Positions 1 through 8,739 of a stretch of DNA of 64,000 bases are shown one piece after another. Origin of the DNA: Thermosynechococcus vestitus BP-1 (lineage in GTDB: Bacteria > Cyanobacteriota > Cyanobacteriia > Thermosynechococcales > Thermosynechococcaceae). Every line of letters starts with the position of its first letter. The stretch's first letter is position 1. Made by a program: the position numbers and the translations under genes. Where the stretch lies: the NCBI RefSeq assembly GCF_000011345.1, contig NC_004113.1:1860001-1924000 (forward strand). The letters are read 5' to 3'. The notes beneath the pieces are model-generated. The model worked only from the letters and a program-made list of their open reading frames with translations, did not search any database and was not told where the DNA came from.

Positions 1-102
1 GCAACACTATTTCTTTAGTTTTGTTGTTTTGCAACGTGAGTTTGCGCAGCACTTTTATCACAAGTCGGTGTCCATCAAAAAGAATTTAAGGATTATTTAA
101 CT

Positions 103-327
103 ATGGTTACGATGCAAACGATTCACTGTCCTCACTGTGGTAAATTAGCGCTGCGCCAGCGCTATGGTTCCGTGAGTCACACCCAATGTCCCCACTGTGA
201 TTACGTCCTAACAATGTGCGATCGCACGGGACGGGTGCTAGAGGCCTATACGCCGGAAATTACCCATGTGGGTCAGTATGGCCCCAATCTCACCTGCACC
301 ATAGAGCGGACAAGGGCACTCTGCTAG
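103..327 (+). CDS. small zinc-ribbon protein
   Basis: A 74-residue protein with two CPHC knuckles about 20 residues apart (near residues 9-12 and 29-32), the pattern of a single zinc ribbon. The family name is not recognised. Such small proteins occur in cyanobacteria and may bind nucleic acid or protein, but no function can be assigned. The ATG at 103 was used; a second in-frame ATG lies three codons later. It is read in the same direction as the next small membrane protein. Confidence 0.7.
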   Translation: MVTMQTIHCPHCGKLALRQRYGSVSHTQCPHCDYVLTMCDRTGRVLEAYTPEITHVGQYGPNLTCTIERTRALC

Positions 328-395
328 CAAGGATTTATTAGAAGAATCTAAAGATTGATGAGGGAAATCCTGAGAGTTGTTAAGATAGTTTACAT

Positions 396-674
396 ATGGC
401 TATCTTACTTCTACTGGTACTGGCATTGGTGCTGTGGTCGGTGCGACTCCTTCACGGCGCCTATCGCCTTCGGGATTTTTCCTTACTGCTGGCGAGCGGC
501 CTTGTGGCCATCTCAGCGGGAGGTGTCATTTTTGTCTATAGCCTGATGAATGGCTGCGTTGGCTATCTCAGTCAAGCTCAGCCTATTCCTGAATCCGATG
601 CTGCTGTCATCATGTCTGATGTGGCCTACTTTGAGAGTGCCTCTGGAACCACAAACACAACCTTTAGCCCCTAG
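396..674 (+). CDS. small hypothetical membrane protein
   Basis: A 92-residue protein with two hydrophobic stretches (about residues 1-17 and 28-50), each long enough to cross the membrane, followed by a polar Ser/Thr-rich tail. No known domain is recognised. There is no convincing ribosome binding site before the ATG. Its stop codon overlaps the stop of the convergent carrier gene by four bases (CTAG), which supports the 3' end. Confidence 0.55.
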   Translation: MAILLLLVLALVLWSVRLLHGAYRLRDFSLLLASGLVAISAGGVIFVYSLMNGCVGYLSQAQPIPESDAAVIMSDVAYFESASGTTNTTFSP

Positions 675-1873
675 ATTCGACTAACAATCCAAGCATAGGC
701 GATCGCCAGGGTGAACACCGTGAGTGGAGCACCAAAGCGAAAGTGCTGCCAAAAGGAAAACCGCTGCCCGGAGCTAGCAGCTGCCTCCACTGTAATTAAA
801 TTAGCCACAGCGCCAAAAAGGGTGAGATTCCCCGCGAGGGTACTCGTGGCTGCCAGGAGGTACCAGAGTTGATCGGCACTTTTGGGGATAAACTGCCCCA
901 AGAGCAGCACCGTCGGCACGTTAGAGATCAAATTCGACAGCAATGCTGTAATCACCACGAGGGGCAAGGGCTGATTCAGCCAAGGGCGCAAAATGCCTAG
1001 TAAATCAAGGTTTTGCATACAGCGGGTCAGAATAAACAGACCCGCAAACAGAACCAATAGTGACCAATCCACCTGAGCAAGTACCCGCTCTGGCTGAAGA
1101 CGGCGGGTAACCAGCAAAGCTGCGGCTGCCAATAGAGAGGATTCTGCTAGGGGAAAGCCCAGCAGAAAGGCCAAAAACATCAGCCCAGAGACAATCAGTG
1201 TCTTGTGGAGTAACCCTTTTTGCACCGGCGCTGCTGGGAGTGTAGCTAATGTAAAGGGTTGGCGCGATCGCACCTCCGGATAGAGCCACCCCAACCAGGC
1301 CACTTGCAGACCCAACCCCACCCCTGCAACGGGTACCATCACTTGGGCAAACGGAAGATACCCTAACTCGGAAAACGATCCCACGAGAATATTTTGGGGA
1401 TTGCCGCTAAGGGTAGCTACAGAACCGATATTGGTTGCCCCTGCGATCGCCAGCAGGTAGGGCACTGGATTCAAACCCAAAACATGGGTAATGCGCAGGG
1501 TTAAAGGCGTCGTTACAAGGGCAAGGGTATCATTCAGAAAGACCGCCGATAGTATTCCCGTCGCCACGGTGAGAAACACCAGCAACCCCCAGGGACTGCC
1601 ACTAAAGCGCACCACGGTCACCACCGCTATTTGAAAAAAGCCGCTTAAGCCGAGATAGGCATTCACAATCATCATGCTCAGCAAGAACACGATGGCTTGG
1701 GGATCAATGGCTTGCCACGCAGTGGGTAGATCAATCGCCCCTAGGGCAATCAAAAGAGCCGCACTCACAAGGGCGATCGTTGCGCGATTCATGTGTAGCC
1801 CCGGCACCCCCCCAAGGGCCAAGGCACCGTAGCTGAGGGCGAGAATCAGGAGTTGCAGCAGAAACCGCAGCAC
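671..1873 (-). CDS. ArsB/NhaD (SLC13-like) family membrane carrier
   Basis: A 400-residue polytopic inner-membrane protein with about ten hydrophobic segments. The stretch around residues 110-165 (FLNDTLAL, then ATNIGSVATLSGNPQN) is the signature of the ion-transporter superfamily that includes ArsB, NhaD and SLC13 carriers. The substrate (anion, arsenite or Na+/H+) cannot be read from the sequence. The start is a GTG immediately after the stop of the upstream 57-residue gene, so the two are probably translationally coupled. The stop overlaps the convergent gene by four bases. Confidence 0.85.
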   Translation of the reverse strand: MLRFLLQLLILALSYGALALGGVPGLHMNRATIALVSAALLIALGAIDLPTAWQAIDPQAIVFLLSMMIVNAYLGLSGFFQIAVVTVVRFSGSPWGLLVFLTVATGILSAVFLNDTLALVTTPLTLRITHVLGLNPVPYLLAIAGATNIGSVATLSGNPQNILVGSFSELGYLPFAQVMVPVAGVGLGLQVAWLGWLYPEVRSRQPFTLATLPAAPVQKGLLHKTLIVSGLMFLAFLLGFPLAESSLLAAAALLVTRRLQPERVLAQVDWSLLVLFAGLFILTRCMQNLDLLGILRPWLNQPLPLVVITALLSNLISNVPTVLLLGQFIPKSADQLWYLLAATSTLAGNLTLFGAVANLITVEAAASSGQRFSFWQHFRFGAPLTVFTLAIAYAWIVSRI

Positions 1874-2047
1874 CTACTGTTGGGTTTGAATTTTCTCGGC
1901 CTCTAGGGCATCAAGCAATTTCCCAAGGGCCGCAAGATCGTCACCATCATATTCCCGCTTCCACAGCAGTTGGGAAATTTGGTTTTCAATGGCTGAGGTT
2001 AAGACTTGGGTTTCGAGCACCCGTTGCACTAAGCGTTGGATCATCAT
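1874..2047 (-). CDS. small conserved-type hypothetical protein
   Basis: A short, probably helical protein of about 57 residues beginning MMIQRLV. The frame is open upstream to 2104, but the double ATG at 2047/2044 starts a run that looks like small cyanobacterial proteins remembered with the same opening, so the shorter form was chosen. The C-terminal half is acidic and Leu-rich. No function is known. It directly abuts the downstream carrier gene and probably shares its transcript. Confidence 0.55.
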   Translation of the reverse strand: MMIQRLVQRVLETQVLTSAIENQISQLLWKREYDGDDLAALGKLLDALEAEKIQTQQ

Positions 2048-2232
2048 AGGGATTTGGCAGCTTAGACAGTTGTTCTCTAGGGTAGCCCATTGGCTGTGGA
2101 TCAAATCGAAGGAACCACTTTCTCAAGTGGCACAATTTGCGATAGTGGGGGCACTGGGATCAGCAAAGCATTGATCCTGAGCCGGGGATCGTTGTCCCAT
2201 CAATAAGTCGTGTTTCGATAAATTAAGGAAAG

Positions 2233-2261
2233 TTGAAATTCTAGGATACACCAGATATACT
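2233..2261 (+). promoter_or_regulatory. sigma70-type promoter for DUF3155 gene
   Basis: TTGAAA at 2233-2238 and TATACT at 2256-2261 are separated by exactly 17 bases. This would start transcription near 2268 and give a leader of about 53 bases before the TTG start codon at 2321. Confidence 0.65.
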
Positions 2262-2320
2262 AAAGGGCGACTTTTGTAAACTCAATAACAGTACTTTAAA
2301 GGCAAAGGAGGTAAGGCAAC

Positions 2321-2626
2321 TTGGCCAGAAGACGGAAGCGGAAGAGCCGGCGGCGTCTCGAAGGGCGCAAAATCCTTGAGTGCGTACCTCAATATAGCAT
2401 CGAAAGTGGCGAAGATAAACCCGTGACAGCGGCGCGAAAATTTATTCAGGCCAAGGGGATCACCCCACCCGCTTTAGTGCTTGTTAAGCGGAATGAGCAC
2501 ACCACCGATCGCTACTTCTGGGCAGAAAAGGGCCTGTTTGGTGCGCAGTACGTTGAAGAAAACCACTTTTTATTCCCTAGCCTAAGGGAACTTGCAGAAG
2601 AGAAAATGGCAGCCACCACCCGTTAG
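2321..2626 (+). CDS. DUF3155 family protein
   Basis: A 101-residue protein with a very basic N-terminus (ARRRKRKSRRR) followed by a conserved-looking domain (QYSIESGEDKPVTAARKF, then NEHTTDRYFWAEKGLFGAQY). It matches the cyanobacterial family DUF3155 as I know it; its function is unknown, though the basic head suggests RNA or DNA contact. The start codon is TTG, supported by a strong ribosome binding site (AAAGGAGGT at 2304-2312). A consensus promoter lies upstream and a hairpin with eight Ts overlaps the stop. Confidence 0.85.
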   Translation: MARRRKRKSRRRLEGRKILECVPQYSIESGEDKPVTAARKFIQAKGITPPALVLVKRNEHTTDRYFWAEKGLFGAQYVEENHFLFPSLRELAEEKMAATTR

Positions 2627-2638
2627 GCTGTTTTTTTT
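2610..2638 (+). terminator. rho-independent terminator of DUF3155 gene
   Basis: CAGCC at 2610-2614 pairs with GGCTG at 2626-2630 across an 11-base loop, followed directly by eight Ts (2631-2638). The stem is short, but the T run is uninterrupted and overlaps the stop codon. Confidence 0.55.
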
Positions 2639-2759
2639 ACAAGCATCCTTTTGAGGGGGAGTCAGGACTTGCTCTTGGCTCTTTTTGCTTTGGTGGCGAG
2701 GGGCTCAAGATTTGATCTTTTTGCGCCATTTACTTATGGCAATTTGGCAACCGTCCTCA

Positions 2760-2765
2760 TAAAAT
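2760..2765 (+). promoter_or_regulatory. -10 element for Yfr1
   Basis: TAAAAT ends seven bases before the predicted 5' end of Yfr1 (near 2772). No good -35 element is visible 17 bases upstream. Confidence 0.45.
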
Positions 2766-2771
2766 AGAAAT

Positions 2772-2850
2772 AGCGGAGACACACGTTTCCGTTCACTCCT
2801 CACACCACACCCCGCCTGGACAGTTATTGGTTCGGGCGGCTTCCTTTTTG
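2772..2850 (+). ncRNA. yfr1: small regulatory RNA Yfr1
   Basis: The sequence carries the unpaired core known to be nearly invariant in cyanobacterial Yfr1, ACTCCTCACAC, at 2795-2805. A 5' hairpin flanks it (AGCGGA at 2772-2777 with TCCGTT at 2788-2793), and so does a 3' terminator hairpin (CCGCCTGGA at 2812-2820 with TTCGGGCGG at 2831-2839) followed by CTTCCTTTTT. This two-hairpin layout of about 80 nt is exactly that described for the family. Yfr1 acts in trans by base pairing its core with target mRNAs, notably outer-membrane proteins in marine strains. The ends given are inferred from the -10 element and the T run. Confidence 0.88.
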
Positions 2851-2867
2851 TAAAGGTTTGTAAAGAC

Positions 2868-3287
2868 TTACAACTCCCAAACGTGGCTAGAATCCTTGAG
2901 ATAACCCTTCACCTTTGCCAAATCCGCTAGCTGGGTAAAGGGGCTGGTTTGAGCGTATTTGACTAGGGTCTCTAAAAGCATAGCCAGTTGAGTATTATCG
3001 CCACGCTCGATCGCCCCATCAATGCGCTCAAAGAGTTGCCGGAAGTTCCGTGCCCGCTCATCGAAGGCATGGTTAAGATAGCCTATGACAAACTCCTGAG
3101 TCTGCCTAATCTTGGCAATGGTTGCTTCCTTCTCTGCTTCAATTTGTTGACGCTTGGTAATTTCCTGCTCTTTCAGCTTTGCGTACTCTAAATACCTGTC
3201 GTAAAGAGAAAAAAGTGAAGTAATTGTGTTGACAAGAGCAACTACAGTAGTTCCGCTGACAGGAGCATCTACAGGCTGTCCGTACAC
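2868..3287 (-). CDS. hypothetical coiled-coil protein, second gene of cassette
   Basis: A 139-residue protein with a short hydrophobic segment near residues 10-27, a charged helical stretch (about 36-65, rich in Lys/Glu/Gln) that should form a coiled coil, and a helical C-terminal part. No domain is recognised. The start is a GTG preceded by GGGGGA eight bases upstream. It lies 51 bases downstream of the glycine-zipper gene and is almost certainly co-transcribed with it. The gene ends 18 bases from the Yfr1 terminator, which points towards it. No full HIP1 octamer occurs in this gene or its partner. Confidence 0.65.
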   Translation of the reverse strand: MYGQPVDAPVSGTTVVALVNTITSLFSLYDRYLEYAKLKEQEITKRQQIEAEKEATIAKIRQTQEFVIGYLNHAFDERARNFRQLFERIDGAIERGDNTQLAMLLETLVKYAQTSPFTQLADLAKVKGYLKDSSHVWEL

Positions 3288-3338
3288 GATTTTTCCCCCA
3301 TAAATTCCGTCCGCTAGGCATTGGCTTTGAGCATTTTT

Positions 3339-4295
3339 TTACTTGCCACTTAATCTGTTGCCAGTACAAGGATCAGTGTCAATAATTTCATACAGTGCTT
3401 TGACCAAAAGAAATACTCGCTGAAACGTCTCTGCATCCCGCTCGACCTCAAACCCGTTGTGAATTGCCCTCTCCAAGTCGTTTAAGGCGATGTGGCAACG
3501 AGGAGAAAGCTCTTCTAGACATCCTTGTAACTCTGCGATCCGTGGTTGAACACCTGTTTCCAGATACTTAATGTAAGCATCTATCTTAGCGATTTCTTTA
3601 TCTACTTCCGCTGCAAACTCAGTCGCCTCGGTGAGATCTTTTTCTCCCTTTCCTGCCAGCATTATTCCCCCTATCATTAGCGCGGGGCCAGCCATAGCAG
3701 CATTAAGCACAAGGCTGCCCAGAGCCATACCTCCTCCACCGGCTGCCAGTGAGCCACCACCCAACCATGCTAGGGTTGCATTGGTTGCTGCTGCGCCACT
3801 CAATGCTCCAATGGCTGTTCCTGTACTTGCGGTTCCCACTAAACTGGCCAGCTCAAAAACAGCCATTTGGACGACTGCTGCTGTTCCTCCCATTGCGACG
3901 ATAGTTGCACCAGTAAAGCCTAAATTCTCGAATAGCTTGTCTTGAGCAGCACCACCATCGAGATGACTCTTAACTTCAGATAGGGTCAAACGTTGTAGAA
4001 ATTCAAGTTCACTTACTGATAGTTTTTGCTTTAATTGCTTACAAAGGTGCCTGAAGCGCAAGACGATAAGGTTAAAGACCGTATGTCTTTGCTCATCATA
4101 TGCCCTCAGTCGGCTTTCGGTAGAATCCTTTACAGAATTGTACCTGTTTGCCTTGGCAGCGTAGCGCTGCTTTGCTTCTTCAATTTTCTTCTGGGCTTCT
4201 TCAATTTTACTCCAGCCTTCGGCACCAGTGGCGATACCGATGACACCAGTGACGCCGGCAGCTGCTCCCAAGAGGATAGGAATGATGAAAACCAT
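3339..4295 (-). CDS. hypothetical glycine-zipper membrane protein, first gene of cassette
   Basis: A 318-residue protein. Residues 1-25 are hydrophobic (IPILLGAAAGVTGVIGIATG), and residues 28-75 are a Lys/Glu coiled coil. Residues 125-215 form a long Gly/Ala-rich membrane-type block containing WLGGGSLAAGGGGMALG, and the C-terminal third is again helical and charged. The Gly block recalls a motif seen in many bacterial proteins of unknown function, possibly pore or membrane-inserting modules; this is recollection, not a search result. It precedes the 139-residue coiled-coil gene. Core genes lie on both sides, so the pair looks like an accessory insertion. Confidence 0.65.
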   Translation of the reverse strand: MVFIIPILLGAAAGVTGVIGIATGAEGWSKIEEAQKKIEEAKQRYAAKANRYNSVKDSTESRLRAYDEQRHTVFNLIVLRFRHLCKQLKQKLSVSELEFLQRLTLSEVKSHLDGGAAQDKLFENLGFTGATIVAMGGTAAVVQMAVFELASLVGTASTGTAIGALSGAAATNATLAWLGGGSLAAGGGGMALGSLVLNAAMAGPALMIGGIMLAGKGEKDLTEATEFAAEVDKEIAKIDAYIKYLETGVQPRIAELQGCLEELSPRCHIALNDLERAIHNGFEVERDAETFQRVFLLVKALYEIIDTDPCTGNRLSGK

Positions 4296-4405
4296 AGGGA
4301 TGATTAAATGAGATGAGTGAGAGGATATCTAACTGGTACCACAAAAAGTGATACAGTCAAACCATAGAACTACAGATTTTATGTTTCTTAACTAAGAAAA
4401 TTAAA

Positions 4406-5251
4406 ATGCAATACCGCATTTGTCATCAAACCACCTACACCTACAGTGCTCCCGTTGCCCTTGCCCCCCACGATTTGCGCTTGATTCCCCGCAGTGATGG
4501 CCACCAACGCCTGCGATCGCTCTCCCTGGAAATTTTACCGACTCCCCAAGGTCATAGTTCTGTCCTCGATGTCTATGGTAATCACATTCAGCGCTACTGG
4601 TGGTTACCGCAGCCCACTACTTCCCTCATGATTCAGGTCACTTCTGAAGTAGAAACCTATTGCGACAACCCCTTTAACTATTTGCTCGAACCATGGGCAG
4701 TCACACTCCCTTTTAACTATCCCCAGCGGCTGGCAACTAGCCTGCATCCCTATCTATCACTGCCAGTGGATCCGGTTGCCTATGAGCTGGCTTGGCAAAT
4801 TTTAGCCAGTGGCGATCGCCAGGTCCTCACATTTCTCAGTGACCTCAATAACAAAATTTACCGTACTTGTCAGCACCAAATTCGTGAAACCGGTGCCCCT
4901 TGGCCCCCCTGTGTCACTTGGGCAAAACAAACGGGTTCCTGTCGCGATACGGCAGTTTTGTTTATCCATGCCTGTCGGGCTGTGGGCCTGGCGGCGCGGT
5001 TTGTCAGTGGCTATCAGGAAGGGGACTTGGAGAATCCTGAACGGCACCTCCATGCTTGGGTGGAAGTGTATTTGCCGGGGGCAGGCTGGCGGGGCTATGA
5101 TCCCACCCACGGCCTAGCGGTGAGCGATCGCCACATTGCCCTTGTGGCTGCCGCTGATCCGGCAGATGCTGCCCCCATTGAAGGCGTCCTACGGGGACAG
5201 GGGGTCACCTCCACCATGAGCTATCAACTACAGATTCAGCGCCTCTCCTAG
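4406..5251 (+). CDS. transglutaminase-like family protein
   Basis: A 281-residue protein. Residues 1-90 match the bacterial transglutaminase-like N-terminal region and residues 125-240 the transglutaminase/protease-like core. The catalytic triad is visible: Cys179 in GSCRD, His216 in HLHAWVEV and Asp232 in YDPTHG. Family members act as cysteine proteases or amidases on peptides; the substrate here is unknown. The ATG at 4406 begins the typical MQYRI opening. The stop overlaps that of the convergent antiporter gene (CTAG). Confidence 0.88.
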   Translation: MQYRICHQTTYTYSAPVALAPHDLRLIPRSDGHQRLRSLSLEILPTPQGHSSVLDVYGNHIQRYWWLPQPTTSLMIQVTSEVETYCDNPFNYLLEPWAVTLPFNYPQRLATSLHPYLSLPVDPVAYELAWQILASGDRQVLTFLSDLNNKIYRTCQHQIRETGAPWPPCVTWAKQTGSCRDTAVLFIHACRAVGLAARFVSGYQEGDLENPERHLHAWVEVYLPGAGWRGYDPTHGLAVSDRHIALVAAADPADAAPIEGVLRGQGVTSTMSYQLQIQRLS

Positions 5252-6315
5252 GTATGGAAGAAAAAGGCAGTACCGAGAATCCCATAGGTCGCCAAAAGTA
5301 GCGCTCCCTCTAGCCAGTTGGAGCGGCCATCTAGGCTAATCACATTGGCAATGACAACCGCAATAATCACCGTCACCACCTCAAAAAGACTAAAGTTCAA
5401 ATCCATTGGCTGACCGATGAACTGGCCAATAAGCACAAGAATAGGTGCCACCAAAAGCGCCACCAACAGGGATGACCCCAAGGCAATGGAAACAGACAGA
5501 TCCATATTGTTTTTCAGGGCAACCCCCACAGCAGTCACATATTCCGCTGCACCGCCCACCAACGGCAAGAGAATGACCCCAGTAAATAGGGGCGTCAAAC
5601 CCAGTCCTGCCGTTGCCTCCTCGACAGCACCAACAAAGATTTCTGACTCAAAGGCCACCCCAATGGTGGCAATGATGAGAACGGTAAGCCAAAGGGGGAG
5701 GTTAGGCTTTTCGTGGTGTCCTGCCTCGCCTCCTAGTTCCACCTCACTGACATCGTAAAGATAGCTGTGGGTTTTCAGGGAAAAGATTAACGTCAGCCCA
5801 TAAACGAGAATCAGAATGATGGCTGCCACAACTGACATTTGGGAAATTGCCCCTGGCGGCACCCTATCGGAGGTATAAATCACCATTGCTGGCAAAAGCA
5901 TGGCGGCGATCGCCACCGTCATCGAGGAAGCATTGACCCGTGCCACCACTGGGGCAAAGGATTGTTCCTTGTAGCGAATGCCCCCCAGCAGCATGGATAG
6001 CCCCATCACCAGCAAAAGGTTCGCCATTAGGGTTCCCGTAATACTGGCTTTGACAATATCCACTAAACCCGCTCGCAGCGCCACAATGGCAATAATGAGT
6101 TCCGTGGCATTGCCAAAGAGGGCATTTAAGAGGCCACCGATCGTCGGACCCGTGGCAAGGGCCACCTCCTCCGTTGCTGTACTCAACCAAATCGCCAAGG
6201 GGACGATCGCCAGGGCTGCCAAAATAAAGACAGTGAGAGCGCCCCATTCCAGTTGTTCCGCAGCAATGGAGAGGGGAATAAACAGCAAAAAAACAATCGA
6301 CACCAGTCGCTTCAT
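5248..6315 (-). CDS. cax: calcium/proton antiporter (CAX family)
   Basis: A 355-residue membrane protein with about eleven hydrophobic segments and two inverted alpha repeats. The first repeat carries GNATE at residues 68-72, and the second carries GGAAEY at 254-259 where the family usually has GNAAEH. The acidic residues of these repeats bind Ca2+. CAX proteins export Ca2+ in exchange for H+. An acidic and His-containing loop near residues 188-205 probably faces the cytoplasm. The start ATG follows the family pattern. Confidence 0.9.
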   Translation of the reverse strand: MKRLVSIVFLLFIPLSIAAEQLEWGALTVFILAALAIVPLAIWLSTATEEVALATGPTIGGLLNALFGNATELIIAIVALRAGLVDIVKASITGTLMANLLLVMGLSMLLGGIRYKEQSFAPVVARVNASSMTVAIAAMLLPAMVIYTSDRVPPGAISQMSVVAAIILILVYGLTLIFSLKTHSYLYDVSEVELGGEAGHHEKPNLPLWLTVLIIATIGVAFESEIFVGAVEEATAGLGLTPLFTGVILLPLVGGAAEYVTAVGVALKNNMDLSVSIALGSSLLVALLVAPILVLIGQFIGQPMDLNFSLFEVVTVIIAVVIANVISLDGRSNWLEGALLLATYGILGTAFFFHT

Positions 6316-6411
6316 GGGGCATCCCTTACACCGTGAAAGGACAAAAATTTCCTCTATCCTAGCCTGTGGTTTTTATGGTGCCCTTCCCAGGAGCAAGCAA
6401 GAGGGGCATCC

Positions 6412-7851
6412 CTAGCCACTGCGGAGGATCACCCGCTGATTTTGGCGGGCGACAAGGGAGAGGGTGAGCGGGCCAGCGGTATAAACCGAGGTGGGAGTGA
6501 CGGCGCTAATGTCAATCGTCCCTTGGTGATCTTTGAGCTCAAGAACAAATTTCACCAGTTCAATTTGGCGAAAGGAGCCAACAGTGCCAGTGACCGGATC
6601 TGGGAGAACGCCGGAGGCGATCGCCCGTTGATTACTGACTGTAAATAACTGATCCAAACGTTGCAAAATCTGTTCATCGGTCATCTGGCTGGGATCCAAA
6701 GAGATGGTGGCCAGATTTTCACCCTCGCGGAAAACCTGCTGATTGCGCGCCACTTGGGGCACCACAAGAATATTGCTTTCCCCCTGTAGATAATTGGCCG
6801 CTGCTAAAATGCGCACCACATAGGATTGGCCATCACTAATTTGGCTGCGCAGGCGGTGCACATCTGCGGTGGTGATTTGAATCACCTGATCCGTCGGCTG
6901 GAGGTTCTGGGGACTATTGAGGACAATGGCATTCCGCCGCGCTTCCCGCAGGAGTTCCTCAATGACTTGGGTGGCTTTATCTGGATCCTTGACATTTTGA
7001 ATCACAGCAGAGGCCAAAACTTGCCCCGTGCGAATGGCGATCGTCCCCCGCCGTAGTCCCAACAACAGGATGTTCACGTTTTCTTCAAGGCGTTGGCGAC
7101 TGGCCTCAAGGGCAGCAATTTCCTGCTGAAGACTACGCTGTTGATTCCGTAACACCTGCTGCTGCTGATTGGCCGCCGCCAGTTGATCCTGAATGCGATC
7201 AATCTCTGCTCGGAGGCGATCCTTTTGGGCTTCCACTTCGGCAAGGCGTTGTTGAGCCGTGCGAATGGCGGTTTCTAGGGCTGCTTTTTGTCCAGCCACC
7301 TCCTCGAGACGGCCTTGGATGGCTTGTCGCTCCCGTTGCAGGCGCTGAATTTCTCGCCGCAGGCGTGCCCCTTGGGCTTCAAAGTTCTCGAGGTTTTTTT
7401 GGGCTTGAGTGTAGCGGTGTTGGAGTTGCTTGAGTTCTGCTTCTGTAAGGGTCTGACGATTGACAGCTTGCTCTAGCACTCGGTTCGTTTGACTGAGGCG
7501 TTGGCGAATATTGGCCAGTTCAATTTGGGATTGTGCCAGTTCTGCTTCAATTTCGTCCTTTTGGGCACGGGTTTGCGCCAGTTCTTGTTCGGCAGCCGCT
7601 TGTTGACGGCGAATTGTATCAATGCGCAGGACGCCATCGCGCAATTCACGGCTGAGGGCAAAGAGAATGGCCAAAGTGGAGGCAGAAATTAAGCTCCCTG
7701 TGAGAATGGTAATCAGAACAGCGGTCTGCCGTGGCCGCAAATTAAACCAACTCAATCGAGCTTTGCCCACTTTTGAGCCAAGGCGATCGCCCACTGTCGC
7801 GATCGCGCCCCCAAGAATAATCACAGCCAAAACCAGAACATACCCAGCCAT
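6412..7851 (-). CDS. DUF3084 domain-containing membrane coiled-coil protein
   Basis: A 479-residue protein with two N-terminal membrane segments (about residues 1-20 and 43-63). A long Gln/Glu/Arg-rich coiled coil (about 75-265) follows, then a globular C-terminal part. This layout matches the cyanobacterial DUF3084 family; its cellular role is unknown. The frame is open upstream, but the ATG at 7851 (MAGYVLVL) starts the first membrane helix and was preferred to the one nine codons earlier. It is divergent from xthA. Confidence 0.85.
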   Translation of the reverse strand: MAGYVLVLAVIILGGAIATVGDRLGSKVGKARLSWFNLRPRQTAVLITILTGSLISASTLAILFALSRELRDGVLRIDTIRRQQAAAEQELAQTRAQKDEIEAELAQSQIELANIRQRLSQTNRVLEQAVNRQTLTEAELKQLQHRYTQAQKNLENFEAQGARLRREIQRLQRERQAIQGRLEEVAGQKAALETAIRTAQQRLAEVEAQKDRLRAEIDRIQDQLAAANQQQQVLRNQQRSLQQEIAALEASRQRLEENVNILLLGLRRGTIAIRTGQVLASAVIQNVKDPDKATQVIEELLREARRNAIVLNSPQNLQPTDQVIQITTADVHRLRSQISDGQSYVVRILAAANYLQGESNILVVPQVARNQQVFREGENLATISLDPSQMTDEQILQRLDQLFTVSNQRAIASGVLPDPVTGTVGSFRQIELVKFVLELKDHQGTIDISAVTPTSVYTAGPLTLSLVARQNQRVILRSG

Positions 7852-7953
7852 ATTTCGGGTACTGCTGCCACTCCCCAACTATACTTTCTACAGTACGTGC
7901 CGATGCTGCCCCCGATAAGGGCTCGGGCAAATCACTTGGACTGCAATCAACCA

Positions 7954-8739
7954 ATGCCAAAAATTGCCACCTGGAACGTTAACTCAATTCGCACCCGCCT
8001 TGACCATGTCTGCCAGTGGTTGGATAGCACTGGGGTGGACTACCTCTGTCTGCAGGAGACCAAAGTCACAGATGCTGAGTTCCCACGTCAGCCCTTTCTG
8101 GATCGGGGATATCACGTTTATTGTAGTGGTCAAAAGGCCTATAACGGGGTGGCCATTCTCAGTCGTCAGCCCCTGGCGGGGGTAGAAGCAGGCTTTGCCC
8201 CCCAATTGCCCAGCCACAGTGAGTTGGATACCCAAAAACGGCTCATTCGCGCCCAATTCGCCCCTGATGTGATCTTGGTGAATGTCTATATTCCCAACGG
8301 CGGCGAGTACGACAGTGAGAAATACCACTACAAGCTGCACTGGCTGAAAACGCTCTATGTCTATCTCGAGCAACTCACCACCCAAGGGGAAGTGATTCTC
8401 TGTGGCGATTTTAATATTGCCCCTGAAGATAAAGACCTCTTTGATGCGAGCGATCGCGCCACAAAAGTGGGGGCCACCGATGCTGAACGCAACCTTCTGG
8501 CAGCCATTCGCGATCTTGGCTTCCATGATGCCTTTCGCCAGTTTACTGAAGCGCCGGGGCACTACTCTTGGTGGGATTATCGCTCAGGTGCCTTTCGCCG
8601 CAATCATGGCTGGCGCATTGATCACCTCTATGTTACCCCCGGTGTCAAAGCCCGGGCCTGCAACTGTCACATTGATATTGCCCCGCGGCGCTTACCCAAG
8701 CCCAGTGACCATGCACCCGTCATCCTAGAGATTGAATAG
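7954..8739 (+). CDS. xthA: exodeoxyribonuclease III
   Basis: A 261-residue AP endonuclease/exonuclease III of base-excision repair. Visible family motifs are WNVNSIRTR at the N-terminus, LQETK (metal-binding Glu), the GDFNIAPED motif, and the C-terminal RIDHLYVT and SDHAPV (catalytic His). The ATG at 7954 (MPKIATWNV) fits the family start; the frame is open upstream without homologous character. Its last 15 bases overlap the convergent surE gene. Confidence 0.93.
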   Translation: MPKIATWNVNSIRTRLDHVCQWLDSTGVDYLCLQETKVTDAEFPRQPFLDRGYHVYCSGQKAYNGVAILSRQPLAGVEAGFAPQLPSHSELDTQKRLIRAQFAPDVILVNVYIPNGGEYDSEKYHYKLHWLKTLYVYLEQLTTQGEVILCGDFNIAPEDKDLFDASDRATKVGATDAERNLLAAIRDLGFHDAFRQFTEAPGHYSWWDYRSGAFRRNHGWRIDHLYVTPGVKARACNCHIDIAPRRLPKPSDHAPVILEIE

